Assembly: GCF_049532965.1 (NCBI RefSeq)
Contig: NZ_CP186694.1
Location: forward strand, 186,001 to 250,000
Origin: Roseateles sp049532965
Lineage (GTDB): Bacteria > Pseudomonadota > Gammaproteobacteria > Burkholderiales > Burkholderiaceae_C
DNA length: 64,000 nucleotides
Direction of reading: 5' to 3'
This document shows positions 9,131-17,660 of this stretch, piece after piece. Both the position numbers and the translations under genes were made by a program. How positions within the stretch are numbered: the first letter of the stretch is position 1; every line of letters begins with the position of its first letter. A model generated the notes under the pieces. It was not told the origin of the DNA, ran no database searches, and saw only the letters and a program-made list of their open reading frames with translations.

Positions 9131-10575
9131 ACTTGGCCGACGTCCGCAGCGGCGGGCTGACGCGCTCGCTGCATCGCCAGCTGCGCGCGGCCATCCTGGA
9201 GCGACATCTGCCCGCGGGCTACGCGCTGCCCTCGACGCGGCGGCTGGCGGAGGCACTGGGCGTTGGCCGCAACACGGTGGTCGCTGCGTATGACCTGCTG
9301 GTGGCGGAGGGACACGCGCAAGCGAGGGCCGGTGCGCGGCCGCGCGTGATCGCGCCGTCGGAGCCTGCACGGCGCGCCGCGGCGGCACGGCAGGAGGCCT
9401 CGGCGGTGAGCCGGGCGGAAGACCTGCGCATCGCTCCGGGCTGGCGGCAGCCGGCGCCTCGCATCGCGCATCCGAGGCCGCTGCCGGCGCGATCGTTTCG
9501 CACTGGCGTGCCCGAGGATCGCGGCTTCGAGCACGACACCTGGCGGCGGTTGACCGCTCGGGCGTTGCGGACGCTGTCCCGCTCGCCGTTCCAGTACGGT
9601 CCGGCCGAAGGACTGGCCGCGCTGCGCGAGGCCATTGCGGGCCATGTCGCCTTCGTCCGCGCAGTGGTGTGCGAGCCGGAGGATCTGATGATCACCTCCG
9701 GGGCTCAACAGGCCTTCGACCTGCTGGCCCGATTGCTGGTGACGCCGGGACGCACGGCCGTGGCGCTTGAGAACCCGGGCTACATGCCGGCGCGCGCCGC
9801 GTTCGCCGCGGCGGGTGCGCGGCTGGTGCCGGTGCCGGTGGATGCCGAGGGGATGCGGGTCGACCGCCTGCCCGACGGGGTGAAGGTGATTTGCGTGACG
9901 CCGTCGCATCAGATGCCTACGGGCGCGGTGATGTCCGCGACGCGGCGCCAGGCGCTGCTCGCGCGTGCCCGCGAGCTCGGCGCGGTGATCGTCGAGGACG
10001 ACTACGACGGCGAGTTCCAGTTCGAGCCCCATCCGCAGGATGCGCTGCAGACGCTCGATCGGGAGGGCCGGGTGCTTTACGTCGGCACGTTCTCGAAGAG
10101 TCTGTTTCCGGCGCTGCGCAAGGGGTTTGTCGTCACACCGCCGTGGGCGCGTGAGGCCTTGATCGACATCCGGCGCACGAGCGACTCGCACAGCGACACG
10201 GTGACGCAGGCGACGCTGGCGGCCTTCATCGCGGAAGGGCACCTGGCGCGGCACATCCGCCGCATGCGACCGATCTACCGGCAACGGCGCGATGCGCTGG
10301 TCCATGGGATCGAGGCGGCGCTGGGGCGATGGGTGGAAGTGCTGCCTGGCGCTGCGGGCCTGCATCTGAGCGTGCGAGCCCGCCAGGCGGGCAGCATGCC
10401 GACGCTGCTCGACGCGGTCCAGCAGCACATGCCGGGCGTGCTGCCGCTGTCGGCCTACGCGCTGGGCAAGCCGGCGATCCAGGGGCTGTGCATGGGCTAT
10501 GGCTGCGTCGAGGTGGAGCAGATCGTGAAGGCGGTGCGGGCCGCCGGGAGGGCGGTGGAGCGGGCGGTGCCGTGA
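9076..10575 (+). CDS. MocR/GntR-type regulator with aminotransferase-like domain
   Basis: The protein has 499 residues. An N-terminal GntR winged helix (RSLHRQLRAAILERHLPAGY, then LAEALGVGRNTVVAAYDLL) is joined by a linker to a fold-type-I aminotransferase domain. The PLP lysine is in VGTFSKSLFPALRKGF, with the cofactor-contacting stretch IVEDDYDGEFQF upstream. This is the MocR/PdxR architecture: a PLP-binding transcription factor. ATG 9103 (MEPVLPFEL) is an alternative start and would leave the winged helix intact. Its divergence from the MBL-tautomerase operon suggests that operon as target. The fahA cluster converges from the other side. Confidence 0.9.
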   Translation: MKAPVSGKPMEPVLPFELDLADVRSGGLTRSLHRQLRAAILERHLPAGYALPSTRRLAEALGVGRNTVVAAYDLLVAEGHAQARAGARPRVIAPSEPARRAAAARQEASAVSRAEDLRIAPGWRQPAPRIAHPRPLPARSFRTGVPEDRGFEHDTWRRLTARALRTLSRSPFQYGPAEGLAALREAIAGHVAFVRAVVCEPEDLMITSGAQQAFDLLARLLVTPGRTAVALENPGYMPARAAFAAAGARLVPVPVDAEGMRVDRLPDGVKVICVTPSHQMPTGAVMSATRRQALLARARELGAVIVEDDYDGEFQFEPHPQDALQTLDREGRVLYVGTFSKSLFPALRKGFVVTPPWAREALIDIRRTSDSHSDTVTQATLAAFIAEGHLARHIRRMRPIYRQRRDALVHGIEAALGRWVEVLPGAAGLHLSVRARQAGSMPTLLDAVQQHMPGVLPLSAYALGKPAIQGLCMGYGCVEVEQIVKAVRAAGRAVERAVP

Positions 10576-10668
10576 GGGATCGGCCGTGGACTGGGGAGCC
10601 TGAACGTCCGGCGGCGAGGTCTCATCGCCTCGCCGCAGACAACGAAGTGGGGAACGGGGATCGACAAG

Positions 10669-12009
10669 TCATTGCGGCATCACCGTCCCCACGCACGCCC
10701 CGAACCCGATCCCGCGCCGTCCTGGCGCCTCGCAACGCCCGACCAGTGCCACGCTGTCGCCATCCTGGAGGAAAGTCCGCTGCTCCCCGTTAGGCAGCGT
10801 GATCGGTTGCTTGCCGCCTTGCGTCAGCTCCAGCAGCGAACCGCCCTGGTCCGCCGCCGGCCCGGACATCGTCCCTGACCCGAACAGATCGCCGGGCTGC
10901 AGGTTGCATCCGTTGCTTGCGTGGTGCGTCAGCATTTGCGCGACCGTCCAGTACGAATCGGCGAACTCCGCCGCGCTCAGGCGCACCGGCGCGTCGCCGG
11001 CGTCCCGCATCGCGCGCGTCTGCAGATGCACCTCCAACTGGATGCCGATCGCGCCGCGCGCGCGGTTGGCTGCCCCATCCAGGTAGGGCAGCGGCTGCGG
11101 ATCCGCTGCAGGCCGCGTGAACGCACGACGGAACGGCGCCAACGCCTCCATCGTGATCACCCACGGCGAGATCGTCGTCGCGAAGCTCTTCGACAGGAAC
11201 GGTCCCAGCGGCTGGTACTCCCACGCCTGGATGTCGCGCGCCGACCAGTCGTTCAGCAGCACCAGTCCGAAGAGATGCTGCTCCGCATCGGCCATCGCGA
11301 TCGGCTGCCCTTGCTCGTTGCCGGTGCCGACCAACGCGCCGACCTCCAGCTCATAGTCCAGCCGCTTGACCGGCCCGACGCTCGGGGCGTCCACATCCGG
11401 CGCCTTCGTCTGTCCGACCGGCCGCCGGAAGGTTTGCCCGCTCACGCCGATGGACGACACGCGCCCGTGATAGCCGATCGGCACCCACTTGTAGTTCGGC
11501 AGCAGCGGGTTGTCCGGACGGAACAGCTTGCCCACCGTCGTCGCGTGATGGATGCCGGCGTAGAAGTCCGTGTAGTCGCCGATGCGGCAGGGCAGGCTCA
11601 TCTCGACCTCCGCCATCGGCGTGAGCGCCGGCGCCAGTTGTCCCGATCGCTTGGCCCCCGCATCCTCATTGAGCGCGGCGACCAGTTCATGGCGCAGTTG
11701 CCGCCGCAGCGCCGGCCCCATCGCCATCAGCGAGTTCAGTCCCAGGCCTTCGCAAGTCCGCAGTACCGCGCCCAGCGATTCCGACAGCGCCCCAAGCTCC
11801 GCCGCGGCGATCAGGTCCAGTACCTGGTCGCCGATCGCGGTGCCCGGCCGGAAAGAGCCCGTCGCACCGGCGGGCCGGAACATGCCCAGCGGCAGGTTCT
11901 GGAGCGGGAAGTCGGTGTCCGGCGCATTCGCCGACGCCACCCAGCTGCGCAGCGCGGGATCGTGGGTGTGGTCGATGCTGTGGTCGATGCCGTGGTCGAG
12001 GTCAGTCAT
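10669..12009 (-). CDS. fahA: Fumarylacetoacetase
   Basis: The protein has 446 residues and carries out the last step of homogentisate catabolism, cleaving fumarylacetoacetate to fumarate and acetoacetate. Family marks include YTDFYAGIHHATTVGKLF (metal/active-site region), LNDWSARDIQAWEYQPLGPF and GDLFGSGTMSGP, and the length matches FAH. The ATG at 12009 (MTDLDHGIDHSIDH) gives a short His/Asp-rich N-terminal extension before the conserved SWVASAN. The open frame continues further upstream without support. It is the last gene of the hmg operon, 62 bp after hmgA. Confidence 0.95.
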   Translation of the reverse strand: MTDLDHGIDHSIDHTHDPALRSWVASANAPDTDFPLQNLPLGMFRPAGATGSFRPGTAIGDQVLDLIAAAELGALSESLGAVLRTCEGLGLNSLMAMGPALRRQLRHELVAALNEDAGAKRSGQLAPALTPMAEVEMSLPCRIGDYTDFYAGIHHATTVGKLFRPDNPLLPNYKWVPIGYHGRVSSIGVSGQTFRRPVGQTKAPDVDAPSVGPVKRLDYELEVGALVGTGNEQGQPIAMADAEQHLFGLVLLNDWSARDIQAWEYQPLGPFLSKSFATTISPWVITMEALAPFRRAFTRPAADPQPLPYLDGAANRARGAIGIQLEVHLQTRAMRDAGDAPVRLSAAEFADSYWTVAQMLTHHASNGCNLQPGDLFGSGTMSGPAADQGGSLLELTQGGKQPITLPNGEQRTFLQDGDSVALVGRCEAPGRRGIGFGACVGTVMPQ

Positions 12010-12071
12010 TTGATCGGTCTTTCGTCGTTGTCGTTGTTGTTCTTGTGCTGATGCAATGTGGGCGGCAAGGC

Positions 12072-13418
12072 TCATGCCGGCTTGAAGTTGTCCTTCAGTC
12101 CGTGCCAGCACGCCGCATAGTCCTTGTCCAGCGCGCCGCCTTCCAGCGCCCAGGCCGACGGACGGAAGCGCCAGCGGCTCTCGAACATGAAGGCCAGCGT
12201 GTGGTCCAGCTTCTGCGGCGTCAGCGCGCGCGTACTCGCCGCCTCGAAGGCGTCGGCATCGGGGCCATGCGGCACCAGGCAGTTGTGCAGGCTGGCGCCA
12301 CCGGGGCGGAAGCCCTCGGGCTTGGCGTCGTACTGGCCGTAGATCAGGCCCATGAACTCGCTCATCACGTTGCGGTGGTACCAGGGCGGACGGAAGGTGT
12401 CCTCCTGGACCAGCCAGCGCGGCGGGAAGATCACGAAGTCGCAGTTGGCAGTGCCCGCCGTGTCGCTCGGCGAGGTCAGCACCGTGAAGATCGAGGGGTC
12501 CGGGTGATCGAAGCTGATCGAGCCGATCGTCATGAAGTGCTGGGTGTCGTACTTCAGCGGCGCCAGGTTGCCGTGCCACGCCACGACGTTGAACGGCGTC
12601 ACCGCCTGATGGTTGTGCCACAGCGCGCCGCCGGTCTTGCGGATCACCTCATAGGGCGCGCCATCGGGCTCGTGCGCTGCCACCGGCGCGAGGAAGTCGC
12701 GCGGGTTGGCCAGGCCGTTGGATCCGATCGGCCCCAGTTCCGGCAGCCGGAACGCGGCGCCGTAGTTCTCGCAGACATAGCCGCGCGCGATGGTGTCCCG
12801 CGCCTCCACGCGGAAGGTGACACCTCGCGGAATCAGCGCGATCTCCCCCGGCGCGACATCCAGCAGCCCCATCTCCGTGGTGACGCGCAGCGCACCCTGT
12901 TGCGGGACGATCAGCATCTCGCCATCGGCGTTCATCAGCGCGCGTCTCGTCATCGGGCGGTTGAACGCGTAGATCAGCGCGGCCATGCCCGTCTGCGCAT
13001 CAGGGTCGCCGTTGCTCACGATCGTCTTCAGGCTGTCGACGAAATCGATGCCCGGCGAGTCCTCCGGCAGCGGGAACGGATGCCAGCGCAGCGGGTCCGG
13101 CGGCGCCGCGACGCCCCCCGCCGCGCCACTCGTCCAGAACGGTTGCTCGTACGCGTGGAAGGCCCCCGTCACCACCGACGGCTGCCGGCGGTACAGCCAG
13201 GTGCGGCGGTTCTCCACCCGCGGCGCGGTGAAGGCGCTGCCCGATAGCAACTCGGGATAGAGATCCATCGGCGCGCGCTGCGGACTGTTGCGGCCGCGTG
13301 GCAGCGCGCCGGCCATCGACTCGGTCTCGAATTGGTTGCCAAAGCCGCTCTGATAACGCAGCGCCGCGTCGGTGGAAGCGTCCACAACGGTGGAGCGGAG
13401 GGTGTCGGGTGCGTTCAT
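12072..13418 (-). CDS. hmgA: Homogentisate 1,2-dioxygenase
   Basis: The protein has 448 residues. This Fe(II) ring-cleaving dioxygenase converts homogentisate to maleylacetoacetate. Typical sequence marks are YQSGFGNQFETES near the N-terminus, the metal-binding region WHNHQAVTPFNVVAWHGNL, MSEFMGLIYGQYDAK, and the C-terminal NCLVPHGPDADAFE. The start ATG overlaps the stop of the DUF2783 gene by 4 bp, showing tight operon packing and probable translational coupling. No maleylacetoacetate isomerase gene is seen in this cluster, so that step must be encoded elsewhere or proceed differently. Confidence 0.96.
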   Translation of the reverse strand: MNAPDTLRSTVVDASTDAALRYQSGFGNQFETESMAGALPRGRNSPQRAPMDLYPELLSGSAFTAPRVENRRTWLYRRQPSVVTGAFHAYEQPFWTSGAAGGVAAPPDPLRWHPFPLPEDSPGIDFVDSLKTIVSNGDPDAQTGMAALIYAFNRPMTRRALMNADGEMLIVPQQGALRVTTEMGLLDVAPGEIALIPRGVTFRVEARDTIARGYVCENYGAAFRLPELGPIGSNGLANPRDFLAPVAAHEPDGAPYEVIRKTGGALWHNHQAVTPFNVVAWHGNLAPLKYDTQHFMTIGSISFDHPDPSIFTVLTSPSDTAGTANCDFVIFPPRWLVQEDTFRPPWYHRNVMSEFMGLIYGQYDAKPEGFRPGGASLHNCLVPHGPDADAFEAASTRALTPQKLDHTLAFMFESRWRFRPSAWALEGGALDKDYAACWHGLKDNFKPA

Positions 13419-13654
13419 GCGTGTCCTCGTGAGGAATCTGCGTCAGAAATGGAAGCGGAAGCAGGGAGCGCCTTCGCAGCGGCGGCCAGCGCCTCCAGCA
13501 GCACGTCCTGCCGTCCGATGTGGTTGGCCAGCAGCAGAATCAACCGCGCGTTGAAGGCGTGGCTCTCGATCTGGTCAAGACCTTGATGCGCGGTCAGCAA
13601 GGCTTCATAGAAGTCGTCGCCGGACTCGAGGTGCGGAGTCGTGATCAGCGGCAT
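13415..13654 (-). CDS. DUF2783 small protein
   Basis: The protein has 79 residues. The core DDFYEALLTAHQGLDQIES followed by NARLILLLANHIG matches the DUF2783 family, small helical proteins regularly encoded beside FAD-dependent aromatic hydroxylases and ring-cleavage genes. ATG 13654 gives the usual family start (MPLITTPHLESGDDFY). It overlaps the monooxygenase stop by 10 bp and hmgA by 4 bp, so it sits translationally between the hydroxylase and the dioxygenase. A role as accessory subunit or chaperone of the hydroxylase is inference only. Confidence 0.85.
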   Translation of the reverse strand: MPLITTPHLESGDDFYEALLTAHQGLDQIESHAFNARLILLLANHIGRQDVLLEALAAAAKALPASASISDADSSRGHA

Positions 13655-15408
13655 GCGGGGGACTCTTCGGTTGTCAGCGTCAGCGCCATCGCGCGGCGCA
13701 TGGCGGCGTGCAGTGCGTGCGCCGACGGCAGCTCGCACCAGCGGGCGCAGACATGCTGGTCGGGACGCAGCAGCACCACCGTGCCAGGGGCGGCTTGGTA
13801 ACGCCGGTGTGCGATGCCTTCGGGGTCGGCGGTTGGCGTGATCTGGACCAGCACCGGGGGCGGGAGTGCCTCCGACTTCGTGACGCCAGGCGCGGGCTCT
13901 CCACGGGGCATGGGGGCTCCCTCCTGGACCCCCATGCCCCATTCCGGCCCCAGCGGCAGTCGCTGACCTCGGGTGAAGATCAGGGCGGTGAAGCGGCCGG
14001 GGAGCGTCTGGCGAAGCAGCCAGTCGTCGTGGCCGTCGATGTGCAGTGGAGCGTCCGCAGCGGGGGCGCCGGGACGCATGACTGGCATGGGCTGGGCGTC
14101 GTCGGGCGTGTTCAGGGGGGTGTCCGACAGGACGGTTGGGACCGAGAGGCGGCCGCTGTTGACCAGGCGGCGGGCGAAATCGAAGTCGCGCGCCAAGGTC
14201 AGCGTCGCGTCGCGGAAGAGGCGGCTCATCTCACTCTTCGGCGTGATGAAGTCCGTCGAACGCGTCGAGTTCAGGATGTTCTCGTCGGCGGCAAACTCGC
14301 GCTCGCGGGCATAGCTGTCCAGCAACGCGTCCGGCGCTCGGCCTTGCACCACCGCCGCCAACTTCCATGCCAGGTTGTCCGCGTCCTGGATCCCGGAGTT
14401 GGCGCCTCGCGCACCGAACGGCGAAACACCATGCGCGGCATCGCCCGCGAAAAGAATCCTGCCGTGCCGGAAGCTGTCCATTCGCATGCACGCAAAGGTG
14501 TACACGCTCGCCCAGACCAGCTCGATCTCCGGTACCGCGCCATCGCCGCCCGCAGCGATGGAGGCCTCTCGCATCAGCGTCCGGACGCGCGGCAGGATGC
14601 GGTCGGGCTGCTTTTCCGCCTCAGGGTCGGCGCCCCATCCCAGCTGGAAATCGATGCGCCACACGCCGTCGGGTTGCCGGTGCAACAGCACGCTCTGGCC
14701 CGGGTGGAAAGGCGGATCGAACCAGAACCAGCGCTCCGCAGGGAAGGGCGCCTTCATGCGCACGTCCGCGATCAGGAATCGGTCCTTGAACGTTCGCCCA
14801 TGGCTCTCCTGGCCGATCAGGCGGCGCAGCGTCGATCGCGATCCGTCACAGGCGACGACATGCTGCGCCTGCAGCACGTAGGTGCCCTCCGGCGTCTCGA
14901 CCGTCAGCGCCACGTGGTCGTCATGCTGCTCGGCACCGGTGACGCCGTGATGCCAGCGCAGGTCGATCAGCGGCAACTCCAGCGCGCGCTCGACGAGAAA
15001 GCCCTCGACGTAGTACTGCTGCAGGTTGACGAAAGCCGGACGCTGGTGGCCGGACTCGGCCTGCACGTCGAACCGGTACACCTGTTCATCGCGGAAGAAC
15101 ACGCGGCCGACACCCCACGACACGCCCTTGTCGACCAGTCGCTGGCCGCACCCGAGTCGGTCAAGGATCTCCAGCGTCCGCTTGGCAAAGCACAGCGCGC
15201 GCGAGCCGACCGAGAGGCGGCCATCGTTGTTGAGCAGCACCACCGGCACGCCTTGCAAGGCCAGGTCGATCGCCAGGCACAGGCCCACCGGACCGGCGCC
15301 CACCACCACGACGGGATGGCGCACGGGCCGGCCCGCGTCATGCGCGTCCTGGTCCCCGCAGCGGCGGTAGGGATAGACGATGCGCTGGTAGTCGACGGCG
15401 GTGTCCAT
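13645..15408 (-). CDS. FAD-dependent aromatic hydroxylase (MhpA/PheA-type)
   Basis: The protein has 587 residues. The N-terminal Rossmann motif VVVGAGPVGLCLAIDLAL binds FAD. CDGSRSTLR is the DG motif and GDAAHGVSPFGARGANSG the second FAD motif of class A flavoprotein monooxygenases. A C-terminal thioredoxin-like tail follows, as in MhpA and phenol hydroxylases. In an operon with hmgA and fahA it is expected to hydroxylate a monohydroxylated aromatic acid towards homogentisate, for example 3- or 4-hydroxyphenylacetate. The substrate is not readable from sequence. The chosen ATG at 15408 gives MDTAVDYQRIVYPYR. Confidence 0.88.
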   Translation of the reverse strand: MDTAVDYQRIVYPYRRCGDQDAHDAGRPVRHPVVVVGAGPVGLCLAIDLALQGVPVVLLNNDGRLSVGSRALCFAKRTLEILDRLGCGQRLVDKGVSWGVGRVFFRDEQVYRFDVQAESGHQRPAFVNLQQYYVEGFLVERALELPLIDLRWHHGVTGAEQHDDHVALTVETPEGTYVLQAQHVVACDGSRSTLRRLIGQESHGRTFKDRFLIADVRMKAPFPAERWFWFDPPFHPGQSVLLHRQPDGVWRIDFQLGWGADPEAEKQPDRILPRVRTLMREASIAAGGDGAVPEIELVWASVYTFACMRMDSFRHGRILFAGDAAHGVSPFGARGANSGIQDADNLAWKLAAVVQGRAPDALLDSYAREREFAADENILNSTRSTDFITPKSEMSRLFRDATLTLARDFDFARRLVNSGRLSVPTVLSDTPLNTPDDAQPMPVMRPGAPAADAPLHIDGHDDWLLRQTLPGRFTALIFTRGQRLPLGPEWGMGVQEGAPMPRGEPAPGVTKSEALPPPVLVQITPTADPEGIAHRRYQAAPGTVVLLRPDQHVCARWCELPSAHALHAAMRRAMALTLTTEESPACR

Positions 15409-15434
15409 CGCGGTCTCGCTCGCGGATGCGTCGC

Positions 15435-16397
15435 TCAGCCTTCGAGCGCCTTCCACATGTCCTGGTCGCGCTGTGCGGTCCAGATGCGCGGGTCGCGGTG
15501 GGCGGTGACTTCGTCGTAGCAGCGCGTGACGTCGAAGGGCATGCAGTGGTCGAAGATCACCCAGTGCCCGTACTTCTGCTTCATCGACGCGTAGGTCTCC
15601 TTGTAGACCGCGTTCAGGTCCTTGCCAGCGGCGACGCCGGACTTCACCGAGGCGTGCAGGTCGGAGATGAAGCTCCGCGTGCCCGCGAGGCCCTGCGCCA
15701 CCGAGGCGGGCGTCGTCAGCGCGGCGCCGCGGCCGGGCACGAGCGCCCGCGGTTGCAGCGCGGCGATGTTGTCGAGCGTCTGCGGCCAGTCGGCGAAGTA
15801 GGCGTCGCCGGCATACGGCGTGGCGTCGAACTCGACCAGGTCGCCGGAGAAGAGGATCTTCTGCTCCGGCAGCCAGGCGACGGTGTCGCCTTTCGTGTGG
15901 CCGCGGCCGAGCTGCAGCAACTGCACTTCCAGCTTGCCGAGCCACACGCTCATCGCGCCCTGGAAGGTGATCGTCGGCCACGTCAGTCCGGGCGGGACCG
16001 ACTCGACATTCCGGAACAGCCGCGGGAAGCGGCCGATCTCGCTCGCCTTGTCCTGCTCGCCGCGCTCGACGATCAGGTCATAGGTGTCGCGGCTGGCGAT
16101 CACGTGCTCCGGCGCGTAGGCCGAGGCGCCCAGGACCCTCACCGCGTGGTAATGACTCAGCACCACGTACTTGATCGGCTTGTCCGTCACCTCGCGGATG
16201 CGGCGGATCACGTCCTGCGCCATCACCGGCGTGGCTTGCGTGTCGATCACCATCACCGCGTCGTCGCCAATGATGATCCCCGTGTTGGGGTCGCCCTCCG
16301 CGGTGTAGGCGTAGGCGTTGTCGCTGAGCTTGACGAAGGAGACCTGCTTCTCCTCGACATCGGCGTGACTGGCGAACTGCTTGGTCGGCGGGGTCAT
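15435..16397 (-). CDS. MBL-fold hydrolase-like protein of the homogentisate operon
   Basis: The protein has 320 residues. The beta-lactamase-fold core shows GDDAVMVIDTQATP, VVLSHYHAVRVLGASAY at the first metal motif, GRGHTKGDTVAWLPEQ at the second and LFSGDLVEFDATP at the third. The first motif is HYHAVR in place of HxHxDH, so two usual ligands are missing. It is the first gene of the five-gene operon. AGGAG lies 5 nt upstream of the ATG, and a good promoter lies 60-90 bp upstream. Its role may be hydrolysis of a thioester or lactone side product, but this is inference. Confidence 0.85.
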   Translation of the reverse strand: MTPPTKQFASHADVEEKQVSFVKLSDNAYAYTAEGDPNTGIIIGDDAVMVIDTQATPVMAQDVIRRIREVTDKPIKYVVLSHYHAVRVLGASAYAPEHVIASRDTYDLIVERGEQDKASEIGRFPRLFRNVESVPPGLTWPTITFQGAMSVWLGKLEVQLLQLGRGHTKGDTVAWLPEQKILFSGDLVEFDATPYAGDAYFADWPQTLDNIAALQPRALVPGRGAALTTPASVAQGLAGTRSFISDLHASVKSGVAAGKDLNAVYKETYASMKQKYGHWVIFDHCMPFDVTRCYDEVTAHRDPRIWTAQRDQDMWKALEG

Positions 16398-16421
16398 GAA
16401 GTCTCCTGGCGTCTGTTCGTG

Positions 16422-16496
16422 CCATTCAGCAGAACAGAATGGGTTTGTTGATCGCGAATATATCCGTGTGGCTGAATATGTTCAACAATGCTGAAT
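16422..16496 (-). promoter_or_regulatory. Promoter and candidate IclR operators of the homogentisate operon
   Basis: Reading leftward, TTGAAC (16480-16485) and TATATT (16457-16462) are separated by exactly 17 bp, a good sigma-70 promoter for the MBL-hydroxylase-hmgA-fahA operon. The heptamer GCTGAAT occurs at 16471-16477 and 16490-16496 and inverted (ATTCAGC) at 16424-16430. A perfect dyad CCATTC-N9-GAATGG spans 16422-16442, just past the expected transcription start. These bracket the promoter and are plausible binding sites for the divergent IclR regulator. Confidence 0.55.
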
Positions 16497-16511
16497 CGCT
16501 GCGGGTGAAGG

Positions 16512-16722
16512 AATGCCCCTCACCCCCACCCTCTCCCGCAAGCGGGAGAGGGAGTTCCCGTCGAGGGAGCCGCCACGGTCATCCCCTCGCCCCCGGAGGG
16601 GGTGAGGGCGAGGGTGAGGGCGAGGGTGAGGGGGCTCGCCGAAGGGCATCGCCGTGGCACTTTGGGCAAGCGCTTGACACGGTTGCTCTCCCGCTTGCGG
16701 AAGAGGGCAGGGGTGAGGGTCT
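16512..16722 (-). repeat. Dispersed intergenic palindromic repeat, copy A
   Basis: This noncoding block holds hairpins CCCTCTCCCGC/GCGGGAGAGGG at 16529-16552, a second built on CTCGCCCCC/GGGGGTGAG near 16585-16605, and a third imperfect CTCTCCCGC/GCGGAAGAG near 16686-16707. A 12-bp unit (GTGAGGGCGAGG) repeats 2.5 times at about 16601-16633. The block is homologous in inverted orientation to 27741-27884. With the promoter at 16422-16496 it fills the 368-bp gap between the MBL gene and the IclR gene. Confidence 0.75.
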
Positions 16723-16765
16723 TCGCCGCGACGGATACTGCGCCCCGCCACGGACCGAGACAAGC

Positions 16766-17605
16766 ATGAGCACCGAAGACACTGCCGACGACCGAGACGA
16801 CCGCGAGGACCGCCGCGGCATCCAGAGCATCGAAGTGGGCGGCCGGCTGCTGAAGGCTGCGGCGGCGCGCGGTCAGCCGCTGCCGCTGAAGGTGCTGTCG
16901 CAGGCGGCGGAGATGAGTCCCGCCAAGGCGCATCCCTACCTGGTGAGCTTCTGCAAGCTGGGGCTGATGCGACAGGACCCTGCGACCGGCTATTACGGGC
17001 TGGGGCCGCTGGCGATGGAGATGGGCCTGATCGGCATCCAGCAGATCGATCCGGTCCGGCTGGCGACGGCGCGCCTGGAGGGGCTGGCCGAGGAGATCGG
17101 GCACACGGTGGCGATCGCCGTATGGGGATCGCAGGGCGCGACGATCGTGCGCACGGCGGCGTCGCCCGCGGCGGTGCATGTGACGATGCGGCATGGGACG
17201 GTGGTGTCGTTGTCGGACACGGCATCCGGCCCGTTGTTCGCGGCCTATCGACCGGAGGCGGAGGTCAGGGCGATGCTGGCGGAAGCGCGGCGCAAGGGTC
17301 CGCTGGACCTGGCGCGCGTCGGGCGCCACGACCGGCCGCGGGAGGTGCCGTCATGGGCGGCGTTCTCGCGCACGCTGGAGGAAGTGCGAGGCCGCGCGAT
17401 GCACAGATCCGTGGGTGGCATCGTCGAGGGCGTCAGCGCGCTGGCGGTGCCGGTCTTCGACAGTGACGCGCAGATGGTGCTGGCGCTGACAGCGATCGGC
17501 CCCTCTGGTGCTTTCGATGCCGCATGGGACGGTGCCGTCGCCCAAGGCCTGACCGCCGCGGCCACGGCCCTGATGCATGAGATCGGCGGACGCTTCCCTG
17601 CCTGA
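16766..17605 (+). CDS. IclR-family transcriptional regulator
   Basis: The protein has 279 residues. An N-terminal winged helix-turn-helix (GIQSIEVGGRLLKAAAARG, then LSQAAEMSPAKAHPYLVSF) precedes an IclR effector-binding domain (GHTVAIAVWGSQGATIVRT, then GGIVEGVSALAVPVFD). ATG 16766 gives the normal IclR length. The open frame upstream runs through the repeat block and is not protein-like. It is divergent from the homogentisate operon, which it probably controls in response to an aromatic intermediate. Confidence 0.92.
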   Translation: MSTEDTADDRDDREDRRGIQSIEVGGRLLKAAAARGQPLPLKVLSQAAEMSPAKAHPYLVSFCKLGLMRQDPATGYYGLGPLAMEMGLIGIQQIDPVRLATARLEGLAEEIGHTVAIAVWGSQGATIVRTAASPAAVHVTMRHGTVVSLSDTASGPLFAAYRPEAEVRAMLAEARRKGPLDLARVGRHDRPREVPSWAAFSRTLEEVRGRAMHRSVGGIVEGVSALAVPVFDSDAQMVLALTAIGPSGAFDAAWDGAVAQGLTAAATALMHEIGGRFPA

Positions 17606-17660
17606 TCCACTCATCAGCCTCCCCCACGCACAGCCCCGCGCCCGCACCGCTCGCTGGTTC

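Noticed and set aside
12009..12621. N-terminal 204-codon extension of fahA
   Set aside because: It overlaps the hmgA 3' end in another frame and carries no FAH features. The ATG at 12009 gives family length.
16512..16722. CRISPR array suspicion from repeated CTCTCCCGC motifs
   Set aside because: Repeats are palindromic hairpins at irregular distances with no uniform spacers. A second homologous block exists at 27.7 kb.
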